DNA of 64,000 bases from Chlamydiales bacterium (GTDB lineage Bacteria > Chlamydiota > Chlamydiia > Chlamydiales > Simkaniaceae), in NCBI GenBank assembly GCA_024233515.1, contig JACKPO010000005.1, positions 1-64,000 on the forward strand, written 5' to 3'. The number at the start of each line of letters is the position of its first letter. Position 1 is the first letter of the stretch. Below, piece by piece: positions 52,148 through 61,856 of this stretch. Below the pieces are notes generated by a model, which saw only the letters and a program-made list of their open reading frames with translations, did no database searches and was not told the DNA's origin. The position numbers were made by a program, and so were the translations under genes.

Positions 52148-54514
52148 ATGGATCGTACTCAACCCTCTACTTTACATAGAAAGAGCACCTATTTTCACCT
52201 CGGGGCCATTGGCGTCGCTACACTCCTCTTTGGCTCAAAAAAAGTGATCCACTATTTCCCCAATGCTTCAAGACAAGGAGCCTACCTATTAGGGGGCGCC
52301 CTTTGCGCCTCTTCCCTTCTCTACGATCTCATCCGTTACGATGCTAAGCGCTCCGCAGGGCAAACCAATCTAGAAAAAACCCTCTGCCTCACCGCGATCT
52401 CCCTTCTTACCCCGACGCTCCCCCTTTCAGCAAGGCTCACCCTGGCTCTCACCTCTTCTCTCTTCCTAAGCTTCTTCACTCAAGCGCCTGCTCCTGCTCC
52501 TCAGCCCCCTCCCCTACCTCCAATAGATGTGGATTCCCTTCCTCTTGCAGGTCAACATGCCTATTATCGAACCCATCCTGAGGCGTGGATCGCTCTTGAT
52601 GCAGAAAAACGGAATCAGCGGATCCTCTCCTTCTTTAAAGCAGACCTTCCCCCCATCTATGTTTGCGTTGAAAATAGTGATGCCATTCTTCCAAGAGAAA
52701 CGGTTCAAGACACTTTCAAGGCACCCGACGGGGCTTCTAATGCCACGTTACGTTGGATCCTCTTCTTGCACCATGGCGAATACTTATCAAAAGAGAATCA
52801 ACATTTCTTTGAAGTGTGTATCGAGAGAAATCTTCCGATTTGCAATTTCCTCTGTTCAGACTGTGCCTCCTATCCATTCCTAAAAGGGTTATTTCAAAGA
52901 GAGCCTCTCTATTATTACCAATATCCCAAAATGTTCCAAGAGATGCGTCCAGACAACCTTCCCTCTAAGGAAGAGCTGAGCGCACAGTACACCCCTGAGA
53001 AAATCGTCGAACTTCCTCCCCATCTCATCATGGTTCTTCAGTTGTCTAGGAACGAGTTGTCGCTTTCACTTCACGCTGAACTTGCTCTTCAACGTCGTCT
53101 CTTTGATCTCGACCATCCCTCAAGAAGCGTTTCACCACAAGCGCTCAAAGAAGCTCTGTATCAAACACCCCAGGACTTTACGAACGATGATTTAGCGTGG
53201 TGGATTGGAAACTGCGAAAAAATGGGTCCTGATGACCCACTTCATGTAACTAAGAAAAACCGTTTGCTCGTGATGGAAGCGCACCGTAGAAAGATTATCC
53301 TTCCTCCTTTTATAGCCCATGTTGATGACGTTCTACCTAATGATCCTAAAGCAAAAGAGGACTATCAAACCCTTCTTAAGGCTTACCCTCGTTACTTCTA
53401 TCTATTGGGCACAGCATCAGATCACCCTGTTATTCAAGAACTCAAAAATCAGATACCTTCCCTTGAAAGCCTCCTCTCCAAAATCACACCTGATCAGGTA
53501 GCTGGTATGCCACGAGAAGAAATGAGTATTTGGTACTCTATTATAGAATACCAAATCCCTAAAATCGCCTCCGAAACGCTTCAAGCCTTTGCTCTACGCT
53601 TTTACCAAGAGGATTGCCAACCTATGGGTGAAAAGTTCCTTTGGGAGGTTGATCGCACCCCGTTTTTCGCCCTCAAGGTAGGTGACGTTGAGAATCTCAC
53701 TATAAATCAGCTAGACTGGTACCATGCTCTTTTCTTCACTTCCGTAGAGTCATTGAATATCGAAAGCTACGTTAAGCAGCTCAAAGGGGAAGAACAAATG
53801 CTTGCTCAAGTTTTACAAAAGCTGGATGATCAAGCTGGTTTCTTCACAATCGCCACGGTCGGTCCTACATACACCGACCAATTTGCGCCAGGCGTCATAG
53901 AGGTATTAAAGCGCCGCATTCTGAAGCTACATGATCCACACTTAATTGAGACATTGAAGAGAATCGTCGCTCAAGAACTCCCATTCTCTTCTCATACTGA
54001 TTTCACTGGGGCCGAACTTACGAAGGAAGAGGCCTTCCTCCTTTTTGGAGCATTCCCAGACATTCTCTTTCCTCTTACGGATCACTATGTCGATTGGATC
54101 GTTGAAGATCAAGAGGGGCGCGTTCCAAAACTGATCGAGGCCTACAATGACGGAGATGGACACCACAAATCGTTTATGGACTTATCTCAGGACCATCAAG
54201 ACCGGTTGCGGGCGGCTTTTGGTAAAGACCAAAACCTCCTTCCTTACACATTAACGTCAGAGTTTGTCGAAATGGCGCGAGAGGATACCGCCCTACAAGA
54301 TCAGATCATTTTCCAATGCAGTAAGATTAAAATATACTATACTCAGAATTTTGGCTTTTTGAATCTCCCTGAGGAAGATCAAAAGTGGGTGACTGAGCTT
54401 TTCGCTCAAAAAAACGCTACACTTCCTTTGGGCTTCAAACCACTGAAAGGATTTACAAAACCGGACAATTTTGACCAAACCGACGGTGCTACGACATTTT
54501 TTGGAGACCTCTAG
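52148..54514 (+). CDS. Large hypothetical protein with N-terminal membrane hairpins
   Basis: A 788-residue protein. The first 115 residues have four hydrophobic stretches (HLGAIGVATLLFG, AYLLGGALCASSLLY, CLTAISLLTPTLPL, LALTSSLFLSFF), then a Pro-rich linker (APAPAPQPPPLPPI) and about 650 residues of soluble, mostly helical sequence with Leu-rich and Trp/Tyr-containing segments; no catalytic motif is visible. The linker and topology suggest a membrane-tethered effector, perhaps in the inclusion membrane. ATG 52148 or ATG 52115 (12 more residues minus one) could start it; neither has a good ribosome site. It overlaps the def stop by four bases. Confidence 0.72.
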   Translation: MDRTQPSTLHRKSTYFHLGAIGVATLLFGSKKVIHYFPNASRQGAYLLGGALCASSLLYDLIRYDAKRSAGQTNLEKTLCLTAISLLTPTLPLSARLTLALTSSLFLSFFTQAPAPAPQPPPLPPIDVDSLPLAGQHAYYRTHPEAWIALDAEKRNQRILSFFKADLPPIYVCVENSDAILPRETVQDTFKAPDGASNATLRWILFLHHGEYLSKENQHFFEVCIERNLPICNFLCSDCASYPFLKGLFQREPLYYYQYPKMFQEMRPDNLPSKEELSAQYTPEKIVELPPHLIMVLQLSRNELSLSLHAELALQRRLFDLDHPSRSVSPQALKEALYQTPQDFTNDDLAWWIGNCEKMGPDDPLHVTKKNRLLVMEAHRRKIILPPFIAHVDDVLPNDPKAKEDYQTLLKAYPRYFYLLGTASDHPVIQELKNQIPSLESLLSKITPDQVAGMPREEMSIWYSIIEYQIPKIASETLQAFALRFYQEDCQPMGEKFLWEVDRTPFFALKVGDVENLTINQLDWYHALFFTSVESLNIESYVKQLKGEEQMLAQVLQKLDDQAGFFTIATVGPTYTDQFAPGVIEVLKRRILKLHDPHLIETLKRIVAQELPFSSHTDFTGAELTKEEAFLLFGAFPDILFPLTDHYVDWIVEDQEGRVPKLIEAYNDGDGHHKSFMDLSQDHQDRLRAAFGKDQNLLPYTLTSEFVEMAREDTALQDQIIFQCSKIKIYYTQNFGFLNLPEEDQKWVTELFAQKNATLPLGFKPLKGFTKPDNFDQTDGATTFFGDL

Positions 54515-55041
54515 GGATTGTATTTTTTCTTGAGCGCTTTTAGAGCGGATTCCATCTTCTTCCGCTTTTTGGGATCGACCCGATCAATGTAGAGAACGCC
54601 GTTGAGGTGGTCGTTTTCGTGCATGATGTTTTTGGCCCGCCACCCTGTGGCTTTCTCAGTAAAAGTCTTTCCCTCAAGGTCCATCGCCTCCACATAAATC
54701 TCAGCAGGACGGGATACCTCTTCATAGAGACCTGGAATCGAAAGACACCCTTCTCCATGTGTAAAGATTTCCTGACTCGGACGACTGAGGACAGGATTGA
54801 TATAGATTTTAGGAGGAGACATGACAGGCCAACCTTCCTCATCAGCCCCGTTATCGTAACAAGAGACAAACATCCGCAAATAGACACCGATTTGAGGGGC
54901 GGCCAAACCAGCTCCCTGCTTGTGCTCGACAGTATCGATGAGATCTTGAGCAAGTTGTCTCACTTCATCGGTGATCTCTTTGATCTCTTCGCACTTTATT
55001 CGAAGACCTGGATGTCCGTAGTAGATGAGGTCTCGAATCAT
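54511..55041 (-). CDS. def: Peptide deformylase
   Basis: A 176-residue PDF removing formyl groups from nascent proteins. Motif 1 GAGLAAPQIG, motif 2 EGCLSIPG with the metal-binding Cys, motif 3 HENDHLNGVLYIDR: the two His and the Glu of HExxH are present, although the third residue is Asn rather than the usual Phe/Ile/Leu. Length is typical. The start lies directly after the secG stop. It overlaps the convergent hypothetical gene by four bases. Confidence 0.95.
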   Translation of the reverse strand: MIRDLIYYGHPGLRIKCEEIKEITDEVRQLAQDLIDTVEHKQGAGLAAPQIGVYLRMFVSCYDNGADEEGWPVMSPPKIYINPVLSRPSQEIFTHGEGCLSIPGLYEEVSRPAEIYVEAMDLEGKTFTEKATGWRAKNIMHENDHLNGVLYIDRVDPKKRKKMESALKALKKKYNP

Positions 55042-55332
55042 CTAACCCCCAGAAACCTCTTCAATATTGACACCAAGTCCTGCTTGCTTGCGAGCCATGG
55101 AAGAGGTCCAAAGAGAGAGAACCAAACAGGTGATCAAAAAGATCCCTGCGAGGTAGGCGGTAAACTTTTTTAGGACCGTTGCCGTAGAGGTTCCAAACAA
55201 AGAATCCCCTGCATCTCCTCCAAAAGAGGCGCCAAGCCCCAGGCTCTTACTCTCCTGAATGAGGATCACAAAGCATAGGAGCGCGCAGAGCGCGACGAAT
55301 AAAAATAAAACAATATAAAAGAATGCCGACAT
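55042..55332 (-). CDS. secG: Protein translocase subunit SecG
   Basis: A 96-residue SecG with two membrane helices (FFYIVLFLFVALCALLCFVIL and FTAYLAGIFLITCLVLSLW) and the typical intervening loop QESKSLGLGASFGGDAGDSLFG. It assists SecYE-mediated export. It is placed two bases after tpiA and zero bases before def, an operon order tpiA-secG-def. Confidence 0.93.
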   Translation of the reverse strand: MSAFFYIVLFLFVALCALLCFVILIQESKSLGLGASFGGDAGDSLFGTSTATVLKKFTAYLAGIFLITCLVLSLWTSSMARKQAGLGVNIEEVSGG

Positions 55333-55334
55333 CG

Positions 55335-56093
55335 TTATAACCTTTCTGCAATTTCTAATAGTTTACCAAACGACTCCACTTCTAGGGAAGCGCCACCGAC
55401 TAAAGCCCCATCAATATCGGGCTCACTGAGAAGACTCTCTGCGTTGTCGGGTTTGACTGACCCTCCATAAAGGAGAGGGATTCGCATGCTTACCTCTTCT
55501 CCCCACTGCTTCCTAACAAAGGAGCGGATGAGGTGGTGGGTCTCCTGCGCCATCTCCGGCGTTGCCGTCTTTCCCGTTCCAATAGCCCAGACGGGCTCAT
55601 AAGCAACCACAAGGTTCTCGAGCTGTTGCGGAGAAAAGTCTTTCAACGCTTCTCCCAATTGGCGGCTTAAGACCACTTCGGTTTTCCCTTGATCCCGCTC
55701 CTCTTGACTCTCGCCAATGCAAAGGACGGGAAGGAGCTCTTCTTCCAGGGCCCATTTTACCTTCCGGTGGATCATTTGGTCATCTTCATGGAAATGGATC
55801 CGCCGCTCAGAGTGGCCTAAGATCACAAACGTGACTCCTGCCTCTTTGAGCATCTTTGATGAAATCTCTCCCGTATAAGCACCCTTCGGAAACTCACTCA
55901 TGTTCTGCGCGCCGATCTGCAAATAACTCTTATCGGCTTCCGTAACTGCTGCTTCGATCGACGTGAAGGGTGGAGCAATACCCACAAAGGTTGTCGCCTC
56001 ACCAATCTTTGGGAGGATTTCCTGCACAAACTGCGCCGTTTCTTCAGCGCCCATGTGCATTTTCCAATTTCCAATCATAAATTGTTGTCTCAT
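55335..56093 (-). CDS. tpiA: Triosephosphate isomerase
   Basis: A 252-residue TIM-barrel enzyme interconverting dihydroxyacetone phosphate and glyceraldehyde-3-phosphate. It starts MRQQFMIGNWKMH with the substrate lysine, has ILGHSERR with the catalytic histidine, VAYEPVWAIGTG with the catalytic glutamate and LYGGSVKPDNA and DGALVGGASL for phosphate binding. The start at 56093 is preferred; a longer frame to 56159 adds 22 residues not seen in the family. Divergent from xseA, as recalled for Chlamydia tpiS-xseA. Confidence 0.95.
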   Translation of the reverse strand: MRQQFMIGNWKMHMGAEETAQFVQEILPKIGEATTFVGIAPPFTSIEAAVTEADKSYLQIGAQNMSEFPKGAYTGEISSKMLKEAGVTFVILGHSERRIHFHEDDQMIHRKVKWALEEELLPVLCIGESQEERDQGKTEVVLSRQLGEALKDFSPQQLENLVVAYEPVWAIGTGKTATPEMAQETHHLIRSFVRKQWGEEVSMRIPLLYGGSVKPDNAESLLSEPDIDGALVGGASLEVESFGKLLEIAERL

Positions 56094-56194
56094 AGACCCA
56101 CAACCATACCACAAACAAGAAAATATTCCAAACCCATTTTCTACAATAAAAAATATCAATAAAATATAAATTTTCCTGGTGGCGTTTTCGTGTG

Positions 56195-56223
56195 TTGTTG
56201 ATAAAAAAGGGATGGGGTAGACT
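56195..56223 (+). promoter_or_regulatory. Candidate promoter of xseA-xseB-dxs-nadK
   Basis: TTGTTG (56195-56200, three of six or better) and TAGACT (56218-56223, four of six) with a 17-base spacer, nine bases before xseA, so the leader would be very short. Confidence 0.3.
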
Positions 56224-56231
56224 GATGCGAT

Positions 56232-57569
56232 ATGAAAATTTTGACGGTAACAGAACTAACGCTTGCCATTAAGCGAGAGCTGGAACCCCGGTTTAACCAG
56301 GTGCAGGTCGAGGGTGAGGTGACCAATATGCGGGCGCAATCATCGGGACATCTGTACTTTAGCTTGAAGGACCAGGGGGCGCAGATTTCTGCGGTCCTTT
56401 TTAAGGGAAATGCGCGGAACGTATCTCGCCTTCCTAAGGCGGGCGATCGGGTCATCTTAAAAGGTGAGCTCAGTTTGTATGCCCCGCGAGGGAGTTACCA
56501 GATGATTGTACGGGAGCTGGAGCATGCAGGTGTTGGCGAGCTCCTGATGAAACTTCACGCACTAAAAGAGGCGCTGAAGGCGCGCGGCTGGCTCGCTCCC
56601 GAGCATAAAAAACCTCTTCCAAAATACCCAAAAACCATTGGTGTCGTGACAAGCCCAACAGGCTCGGTCATCCAAGACATTATCCATGTCCTCAAACGGC
56701 GGTATCCGACGTTTCATCTGATTTTAAATCCAGTGCGGGTGCAGGGAAAAGAGGCGGCGCCAGAGATTGCAGCAGCGATCCAAGAGTTTAACCGACGGGG
56801 CGATATCGATGTGATGATCGTGGGTCGCGGCGGTGGAAGTTTGGAAGATCTCTGGCCGTTCAATGAAGAGGTGGTGGCCAGCGCGATCTTCCACTCAAAA
56901 ATCCCTATCATCTCTGCTGTGGGTCATGAAACAGATGTGACACTCGCCGATTGTGTCGCCGATGTACGGGCCCCGACTCCTTCGGCAGCAGCGGAGATTT
57001 CTGTCCAAGAACTCTCTGCGCAAAGAGAATTTTTAGTGCGCAGTGGATTGCAGCTCGATCGAATCTTAAAACAAAAAATCGCTCACCTGAAGGCAGTGGT
57101 TGCAGGACTTTCTCGCCATCCGAGACTTGCTTCTCCCTACGCCATTCTATCCGAACACTACCAGCGCGTCGATGATTTCTCCTCCCGCCTCGATGTGGCG
57201 ATCAAGCACAAGATGCATCGAGAGCTCGTGGGGCTAAAAGGAGCGCGCGAGCGCCTCCGCGCTGCGCTGCCCTCTGCGAAAATCTCCCTCCTCCGTGAAA
57301 AACTCAGCGCGTTTCAGAAAGGGATCGACCACGCAGGATCTCTTTTGGTTCAGCAAAAAAAACAAAGGTTGAAACAGATTTCCGAGATGCTTTCGGCAGT
57401 CAATCCCCAGACGATTCTAAAAAAAGGTTATTGCATCCCCTTTAAGGAAAAGAGTTCATCGGTTATGATGTCTGCAAGTGAGGGCTGCCTGGGAATGGGA
57501 GTAACTCTCCGTTTTCACGATGGTCAAATGACAACACGTATCGAGGAGATTAAGAAAGACAATGAATGA
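56232..57569 (+). CDS. xseA: Exodeoxyribonuclease VII large subunit
   Basis: A 445-residue XseA. N-terminal OB-fold (VEGEVTNMRAQSSGHLYFSLKD), catalytic domain with VVTSPTGSVIQDI, VGRGGGSLEDLWPFNEE and ISAVGHETDVTLADCVADVRAPTPSAAAE, then a long coiled-coil region. With XseB it degrades single-stranded DNA. The length is standard. xseB overlaps by eight bases. Confidence 0.96.
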   Translation: MKILTVTELTLAIKRELEPRFNQVQVEGEVTNMRAQSSGHLYFSLKDQGAQISAVLFKGNARNVSRLPKAGDRVILKGELSLYAPRGSYQMIVRELEHAGVGELLMKLHALKEALKARGWLAPEHKKPLPKYPKTIGVVTSPTGSVIQDIIHVLKRRYPTFHLILNPVRVQGKEAAPEIAAAIQEFNRRGDIDVMIVGRGGGSLEDLWPFNEEVVASAIFHSKIPIISAVGHETDVTLADCVADVRAPTPSAAAEISVQELSAQREFLVRSGLQLDRILKQKIAHLKAVVAGLSRHPRLASPYAILSEHYQRVDDFSSRLDVAIKHKMHRELVGLKGARERLRAALPSAKISLLREKLSAFQKGIDHAGSLLVQQKKQRLKQISEMLSAVNPQTILKKGYCIPFKEKSSSVMMSASEGCLGMGVTLRFHDGQMTTRIEEIKKDNE

Positions 57570-57837
57570 AAACAATCCCCCTTTCTCTTTTGAAACCGCT
57601 TATGCCAGACTCGAAGCGATCCTTTCTGAACTGAACAATGGGGAAACTCCCCTTGAAAAATCCCTAGAACTTTATGAACAGGCCAATCAACTGATCACCC
57701 TTTGTTCCTCTAAGCTCGGGCAGGCAGAGCAAAAAATTCAAATGCTGATCAAAAATCGTGAAGGCGAAATGGAAACAGCTCCCTACACTCCAGAAAATGA
57801 ACAGGTGCTGAATCACTCGCATGACTTCCCTTCTTGA
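57562..57837 (+). CDS. xseB: Exodeoxyribonuclease VII small subunit
   Basis: A 91-residue XseB with FETAYARLEAILSELNNGETPLEKSLELYE, the family hallmark, and a helical remainder. It binds the coiled coil of XseA. It overlaps xseA by eight and dxs by 17 bases. Confidence 0.94.
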   Translation: MNENNPPFSFETAYARLEAILSELNNGETPLEKSLELYEQANQLITLCSSKLGQAEQKIQMLIKNREGEMETAPYTPENEQVLNHSHDFPS

Positions 57838-59695
57838 AACTCTTTCTCACCCGCATGATCTAAAAAAACTCTCGAAAGAAGAGCTCAAAGATCTCGCACA
57901 AGAAATCCGCGTACGCATTCTAGATGTCCTCTCTAAAACAGGAGGCCACCTCTCCTCAAATTTAGGGATTGTCGAACTCACGATTGCTCTTCATCGCGTG
58001 TTTCAATCACCGAAAGATAAGTTCATTTTCGATGTGGGACACCAATCCTACGTCCATAAGCTTTTGACAGGAAGAAATCCCCGCTTCCCTACCATCCGGC
58101 AAACAGAGGGCCTCTCAGGATTTATTGACCCCACCGAATCTCCCCATGATCATTTTTACACCGGACACGCAGGAAATGCCCTCTCTTTAAGTTTAGGGAT
58201 GGCAAAAAATCGAGACCTCCGCCGCAAGGAGGAGATGATTCTCCCCATTCTTGGAGATGCTGCCCTTACCTGTGGACTCACCCTCGAAGCGATGAATAAC
58301 ATCCCCCGCAAGCTGAAAAAGTTTATCGTTGTCCTCAATGACAATGCGATGTCGATTTCAAAAAATGTGGGCGCCATCACCAACATCTTAAGCCGTTTCT
58401 TTAATAGTCCAACAGCGAACAACATCTATGAAGAGCTCACAGAAATCGTCTCAAAAATTCCTGGCTATGGCGATACCCTTGCCAAACAAGGGAACCGGAT
58501 GAAAGAGTCGATGAAAAATCTCATCAGCACAGCTCCCTTCTTCGAGCAGTTTGGCCTTTCTTATGTCGGCCCTATTGATGGCCATGATGTCGGAAAGCTT
58601 ATTGACACCTTTGAAGCGCTCAAAGATGTGGAACATCCGACACTTGTCCATGTCCTTACTGTCAAGGGACAAGGGATGAAACATGCGATCAATAATCCCA
58701 CACCCTACCATGGCGCCAGACCCTTTAATCGTTTGACTGGAGAGTTTCACCCTCCTAAAAAAGCTTCCGTTTCGTTCCCTAAAGTTTTCGGCAATCATCT
58801 TCTTAAAATGGCTGAAGAAGATCCAACCATTGTTGCGATCACCCCAGCCATGCCCGTTGGCTCATGCCTCGATCATTTCATGAAAAAAATGCCTGAACGG
58901 TGTATCGATGTCGGCATTGCCGAAGGTCACAGTATTACCTATGCAGGAGGAATGGGGAAAGGAGGAAAACTAAAAGTTGTTGCCTGCGTCTACTCTTCTT
59001 TCTTGCAGCGGGCGTTCGATAATATCTACCATGATGTTTGCATCCAAAACTCCCCGATTGTCATCGCGATTGACCGAGCAGGACTCGCAACGGGAGATGG
59101 AGTAACCGCGCAAGGACTCTATGATCTCCCCTATCTCAATGCGATGCCCAACCTCGTGATTGCGCAGCCACGCAATGGACTGGTCCTCAAAGAGCTCCTT
59201 TCGAGCGCTTTTGATTATGGAAAACCTACGGCGATCCGTTATCCGAATCTATCAACAACCGAAGAGGAGCGCCCGCTAGAAAAGCGTCTCCTGGGACAGG
59301 GAGAAGTCCTTGCAGAAGGAAAAGAGGTCGTCATCGTCTCTTTAGGACATATGGACACCGTCGCACTTCAGCTCAGAGAGCTTCTCCAAGAAGAGGGCAT
59401 CAGAGCAACTGTGATTGATCCTGTCTTTGTTAAACCTCTGGATGAATCCTTACTCAAAAAGCATTTCGCGGAAGCAGAAACAGTCATCACGATCGAAGAA
59501 CACTCGATCAATGGTGGGCTCGGATCGATCATCAATTCCTTTGTGATGAGAGAAAAAATGAGCCACCTAACAGTCCATAACTTTGCTCTCCCCGACCAAC
59601 TCATTGAGCATGGAAGCCATGGGGCATTACTCGAAAAATATGGGCTCACTGCAAAGGCCATCCTCAAAACACTTCAACCCCAAGTTCCTGTCTGA
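57821..59695 (+). CDS. dxs: 1-deoxy-D-xylulose-5-phosphate synthase
   Basis: A 624-residue ThDP-dependent enzyme joining pyruvate and glyceraldehyde-3-phosphate, the first step of the MEP isoprenoid pathway. Features: GGHLSSNLGIVELTIALH, FDVGHQSYVHKLLTGR, GDAALTCGLTLEAMNN (ThDP/metal motif), DGHDVGKLID and the C-terminal transketolase parts with PIVIAIDRAGLATGDG. The product feeds the polyprenyl synthase elsewhere in the window. It overlaps xseB and touches nadK by one base. Confidence 0.96.
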   Translation: MTSLLETLSHPHDLKKLSKEELKDLAQEIRVRILDVLSKTGGHLSSNLGIVELTIALHRVFQSPKDKFIFDVGHQSYVHKLLTGRNPRFPTIRQTEGLSGFIDPTESPHDHFYTGHAGNALSLSLGMAKNRDLRRKEEMILPILGDAALTCGLTLEAMNNIPRKLKKFIVVLNDNAMSISKNVGAITNILSRFFNSPTANNIYEELTEIVSKIPGYGDTLAKQGNRMKESMKNLISTAPFFEQFGLSYVGPIDGHDVGKLIDTFEALKDVEHPTLVHVLTVKGQGMKHAINNPTPYHGARPFNRLTGEFHPPKKASVSFPKVFGNHLLKMAEEDPTIVAITPAMPVGSCLDHFMKKMPERCIDVGIAEGHSITYAGGMGKGGKLKVVACVYSSFLQRAFDNIYHDVCIQNSPIVIAIDRAGLATGDGVTAQGLYDLPYLNAMPNLVIAQPRNGLVLKELLSSAFDYGKPTAIRYPNLSTTEEERPLEKRLLGQGEVLAEGKEVVIVSLGHMDTVALQLRELLQEEGIRATVIDPVFVKPLDESLLKKHFAEAETVITIEEHSINGGLGSIINSFVMREKMSHLTVHNFALPDQLIEHGSHGALLEKYGLTAKAILKTLQPQVPV

Positions 59696-60534
59696 TGAAA
59701 ATCGCTCTCTTCCCCAAAGTTGAAAAAGACGACTCAAAAACCCTTGCTTTAGAGGTGGCATCATTCCTCTCTAAAAAAGGGGCTGAGGTGTTTGTGGAAG
59801 AGGATAAAGCAGCAGCGCTCAATCTTCCCCCTCTTTCTAAAGCTGATCCCTCCTCAATCGATATCTTGATCACAATGGGAGGAGATGGATCGATTCTCCG
59901 TGTTGCTCACACCTACACCGAATATCAAGGAGCAATCCTTGGAATTAACCTTGGTCATTTGGGATTTATGGCCGATGTTCAAATTTCAGAGATCACCCCT
60001 TGTCTTGAAGACCTGATGAATGGAGCCTACACGATCCAAAAACGGACGATGATCGATGGGGTCTCAAGCCATGGAAACCCTTTCTTCGCAATCAACGATT
60101 GTGTCCTCCACCGAGCAAGAAATCCTAGCCTTGTAGAGATTGCGATCCATGTTGATGGGCACCTCCTCAACCACTTCGAAGCGGATGGAATCATTATTGC
60201 GACAGCAACAGGATCGACCGCTTACTCTCTAGCTGCAGGAGGGCCAATTGTAAGTCCTGACATCGATGCCTTTATTTTGACGCCGATCTGTCCTCACACC
60301 ATTTCAAACCGTCCGATCGTGATCAACCCGAAAGAGGAAATCCGCATCGAGTATGTCAGTGAAAAAGCGCCGATCGAATTTGTCTCGGATGGTCTAAAGC
60401 ATTTCGAAATGCAGCCAAAAGATCATGTCATTTTGAAAAAAAGTGCGCGCACTTTCAATCTCGTCAATCTCAAACGGATCGACTATTTCTCCACCCTCCG
60501 CCATAAATTAGGCTGGTCCGGCAAGCTCCGCTAA
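59695..60534 (+). CDS. nadK: NAD kinase
   Basis: A 279-residue NAD kinase. GGDGSILRVAH holds the GGDG signature, LGHLGFMAD follows, and DGIIIATATGSTAYSLAAGGPIVSP is the second family block. It phosphorylates NAD to NADP, used by zwf and folD in this window. ATG overlaps the dxs stop. No clear terminator precedes the porin genes. Confidence 0.95.
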   Translation: MKIALFPKVEKDDSKTLALEVASFLSKKGAEVFVEEDKAAALNLPPLSKADPSSIDILITMGGDGSILRVAHTYTEYQGAILGINLGHLGFMADVQISEITPCLEDLMNGAYTIQKRTMIDGVSSHGNPFFAINDCVLHRARNPSLVEIAIHVDGHLLNHFEADGIIIATATGSTAYSLAAGGPIVSPDIDAFILTPICPHTISNRPIVINPKEEIRIEYVSEKAPIEFVSDGLKHFEMQPKDHVILKKSARTFNLVNLKRIDYFSTLRHKLGWSGKLR

Positions 60535-60545
60535 AAATTTTTTAT

Positions 60546-60574
60546 TTGCATTAAGTCTCTTTCTCCCTTATAGG
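60546..60574 (+). promoter_or_regulatory. Candidate promoter of the first MOMP-like gene
   Basis: TTGCAT (60546-60551) and TATAGG (60569-60574) spaced by 17 bases, 42 bases before the start. Matches are only partial. Confidence 0.25.
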
Positions 60575-60616
60575 AATAAAAAAGGACCTTTTTATTAGAC
60601 GATTAGGGAGTCATAA

Positions 60617-61846
60617 ATGATTAAATCTATCCTTTCACTAGGCTGTGCATCGATGCTTCTTGCAAGTTCTGCCTTCGCATATGAAACCATGGAAGACCGC
60701 CTCGACACCTTAGAGAAAAAGATGCAGGAAGTCTCTGCAAAAAACCCTCAAGAAACGCTCGGCGCAGCATTTTCAACCTCAAGACCTGACACCGTCGGCA
60801 CTCATTGGTTTGGGACACTCGGAGTGATTTACTGGCATCCAAAAATGGGAGGAACAGAATACGCCTATACCAATACCTCGCAAAATATCATCATCACCCT
60901 CAGTCGTGGACAATTTAGAGAAGAGGATACGATCACTGTTCAACGCCCGAATCCACCCAATGGCGATGTCAAAGCCAATGATTTTGGTTGGGATCTCGGT
61001 CTCAAAGCGGGATTGGGATACAAAACAGCTCATGACAAGTGGGACATTTATGCCCGCTATACGTGGTTTGAATCTAACTCGACATCCAGCACACGTAAAG
61101 ATGACCCTAGCCTGCTCGTTGCTCTCAAGAGTTTGGCTGCATTGATTGCCAGCCATGCAAAATCGAGCGTTGGAATCGATTACAACAACATTGACCTCGA
61201 ACTCGCACGCTCTTTCTTTACAAGTGGACGCTTTTCTCTACGCCCTCACATCGATGTGAAGACAACCTGGCTGAACCTCAGCCAACGGGTGACCTACAAG
61301 TTTTTTAACTTCAGAGATACTCCGATTACTGGCCTTGACTTTAAGGTGAATCACTCTTGCAAATTATGGGGAATCGGCCCACGGATTGGTGTCGATGGGA
61401 AACTCTTTATTGGAAATGGCTTCAGCTTTAATGGAGATCTTGCTGGATCGATTCTCTACAGCCGCTTCAAAGCCAACCATAAAGAAATCTGGCCCATTAT
61501 CAAACAATCTTCAAGCCAATTAAGTGGAGGCAGTATCTATTCCTTAAAGGATAGCTTCCACCAATTTATCCCCTTTGTCCAAATGGGACTGAGTTTGGGA
61601 TGGGAAACCTTCCTTAACAAGAAAAAGCAACACCTCTCCTTAAAGGGTGGATACGAAGTCCAATACTTCTGGAGAGCAAACCAAATGTCTAATGTCGATC
61701 AATCCCTAAGCTACACATTCTCAGGTCCTGTGATTGGAAGAGGGGGAACTTCAGCTCCTTACCAAAGCTTTAGAGCAACCCCTAAAAAGTATTCGGAAGA
61801 TGTGATGTTTTATGGAATTACAGGAGAGGCGCGCCTCGATTTTTAA
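60617..61846 (+). CDS. MOMP-like outer-membrane porin, copy 1
   Basis: A 409-residue outer-membrane protein. Signal peptide (LGCASMLLASSAFA), a short predicted coiled coil (MEDRLDTLEKKMQEVSA), a conserved first part with VIYWHPKMGGTEYA, WDLGLKAGLGYKTAHDKWD, YARYTWFES, then alternating strands and a C-terminal RLDF. The pattern resembles the Lpg1974-type pore-forming proteins and the MOMP-like family expanded in Simkania. It is probably a trimeric porin. AGGGAG lies before ATG 60617. Confidence 0.88.
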   Translation: MIKSILSLGCASMLLASSAFAYETMEDRLDTLEKKMQEVSAKNPQETLGAAFSTSRPDTVGTHWFGTLGVIYWHPKMGGTEYAYTNTSQNIIITLSRGQFREEDTITVQRPNPPNGDVKANDFGWDLGLKAGLGYKTAHDKWDIYARYTWFESNSTSSTRKDDPSLLVALKSLAALIASHAKSSVGIDYNNIDLELARSFFTSGRFSLRPHIDVKTTWLNLSQRVTYKFFNFRDTPITGLDFKVNHSCKLWGIGPRIGVDGKLFIGNGFSFNGDLAGSILYSRFKANHKEIWPIIKQSSSQLSGGSIYSLKDSFHQFIPFVQMGLSLGWETFLNKKKQHLSLKGGYEVQYFWRANQMSNVDQSLSYTFSGPVIGRGGTSAPYQSFRATPKKYSEDVMFYGITGEARLDF

Positions 61847-61856
61847 CAGGTAAACA

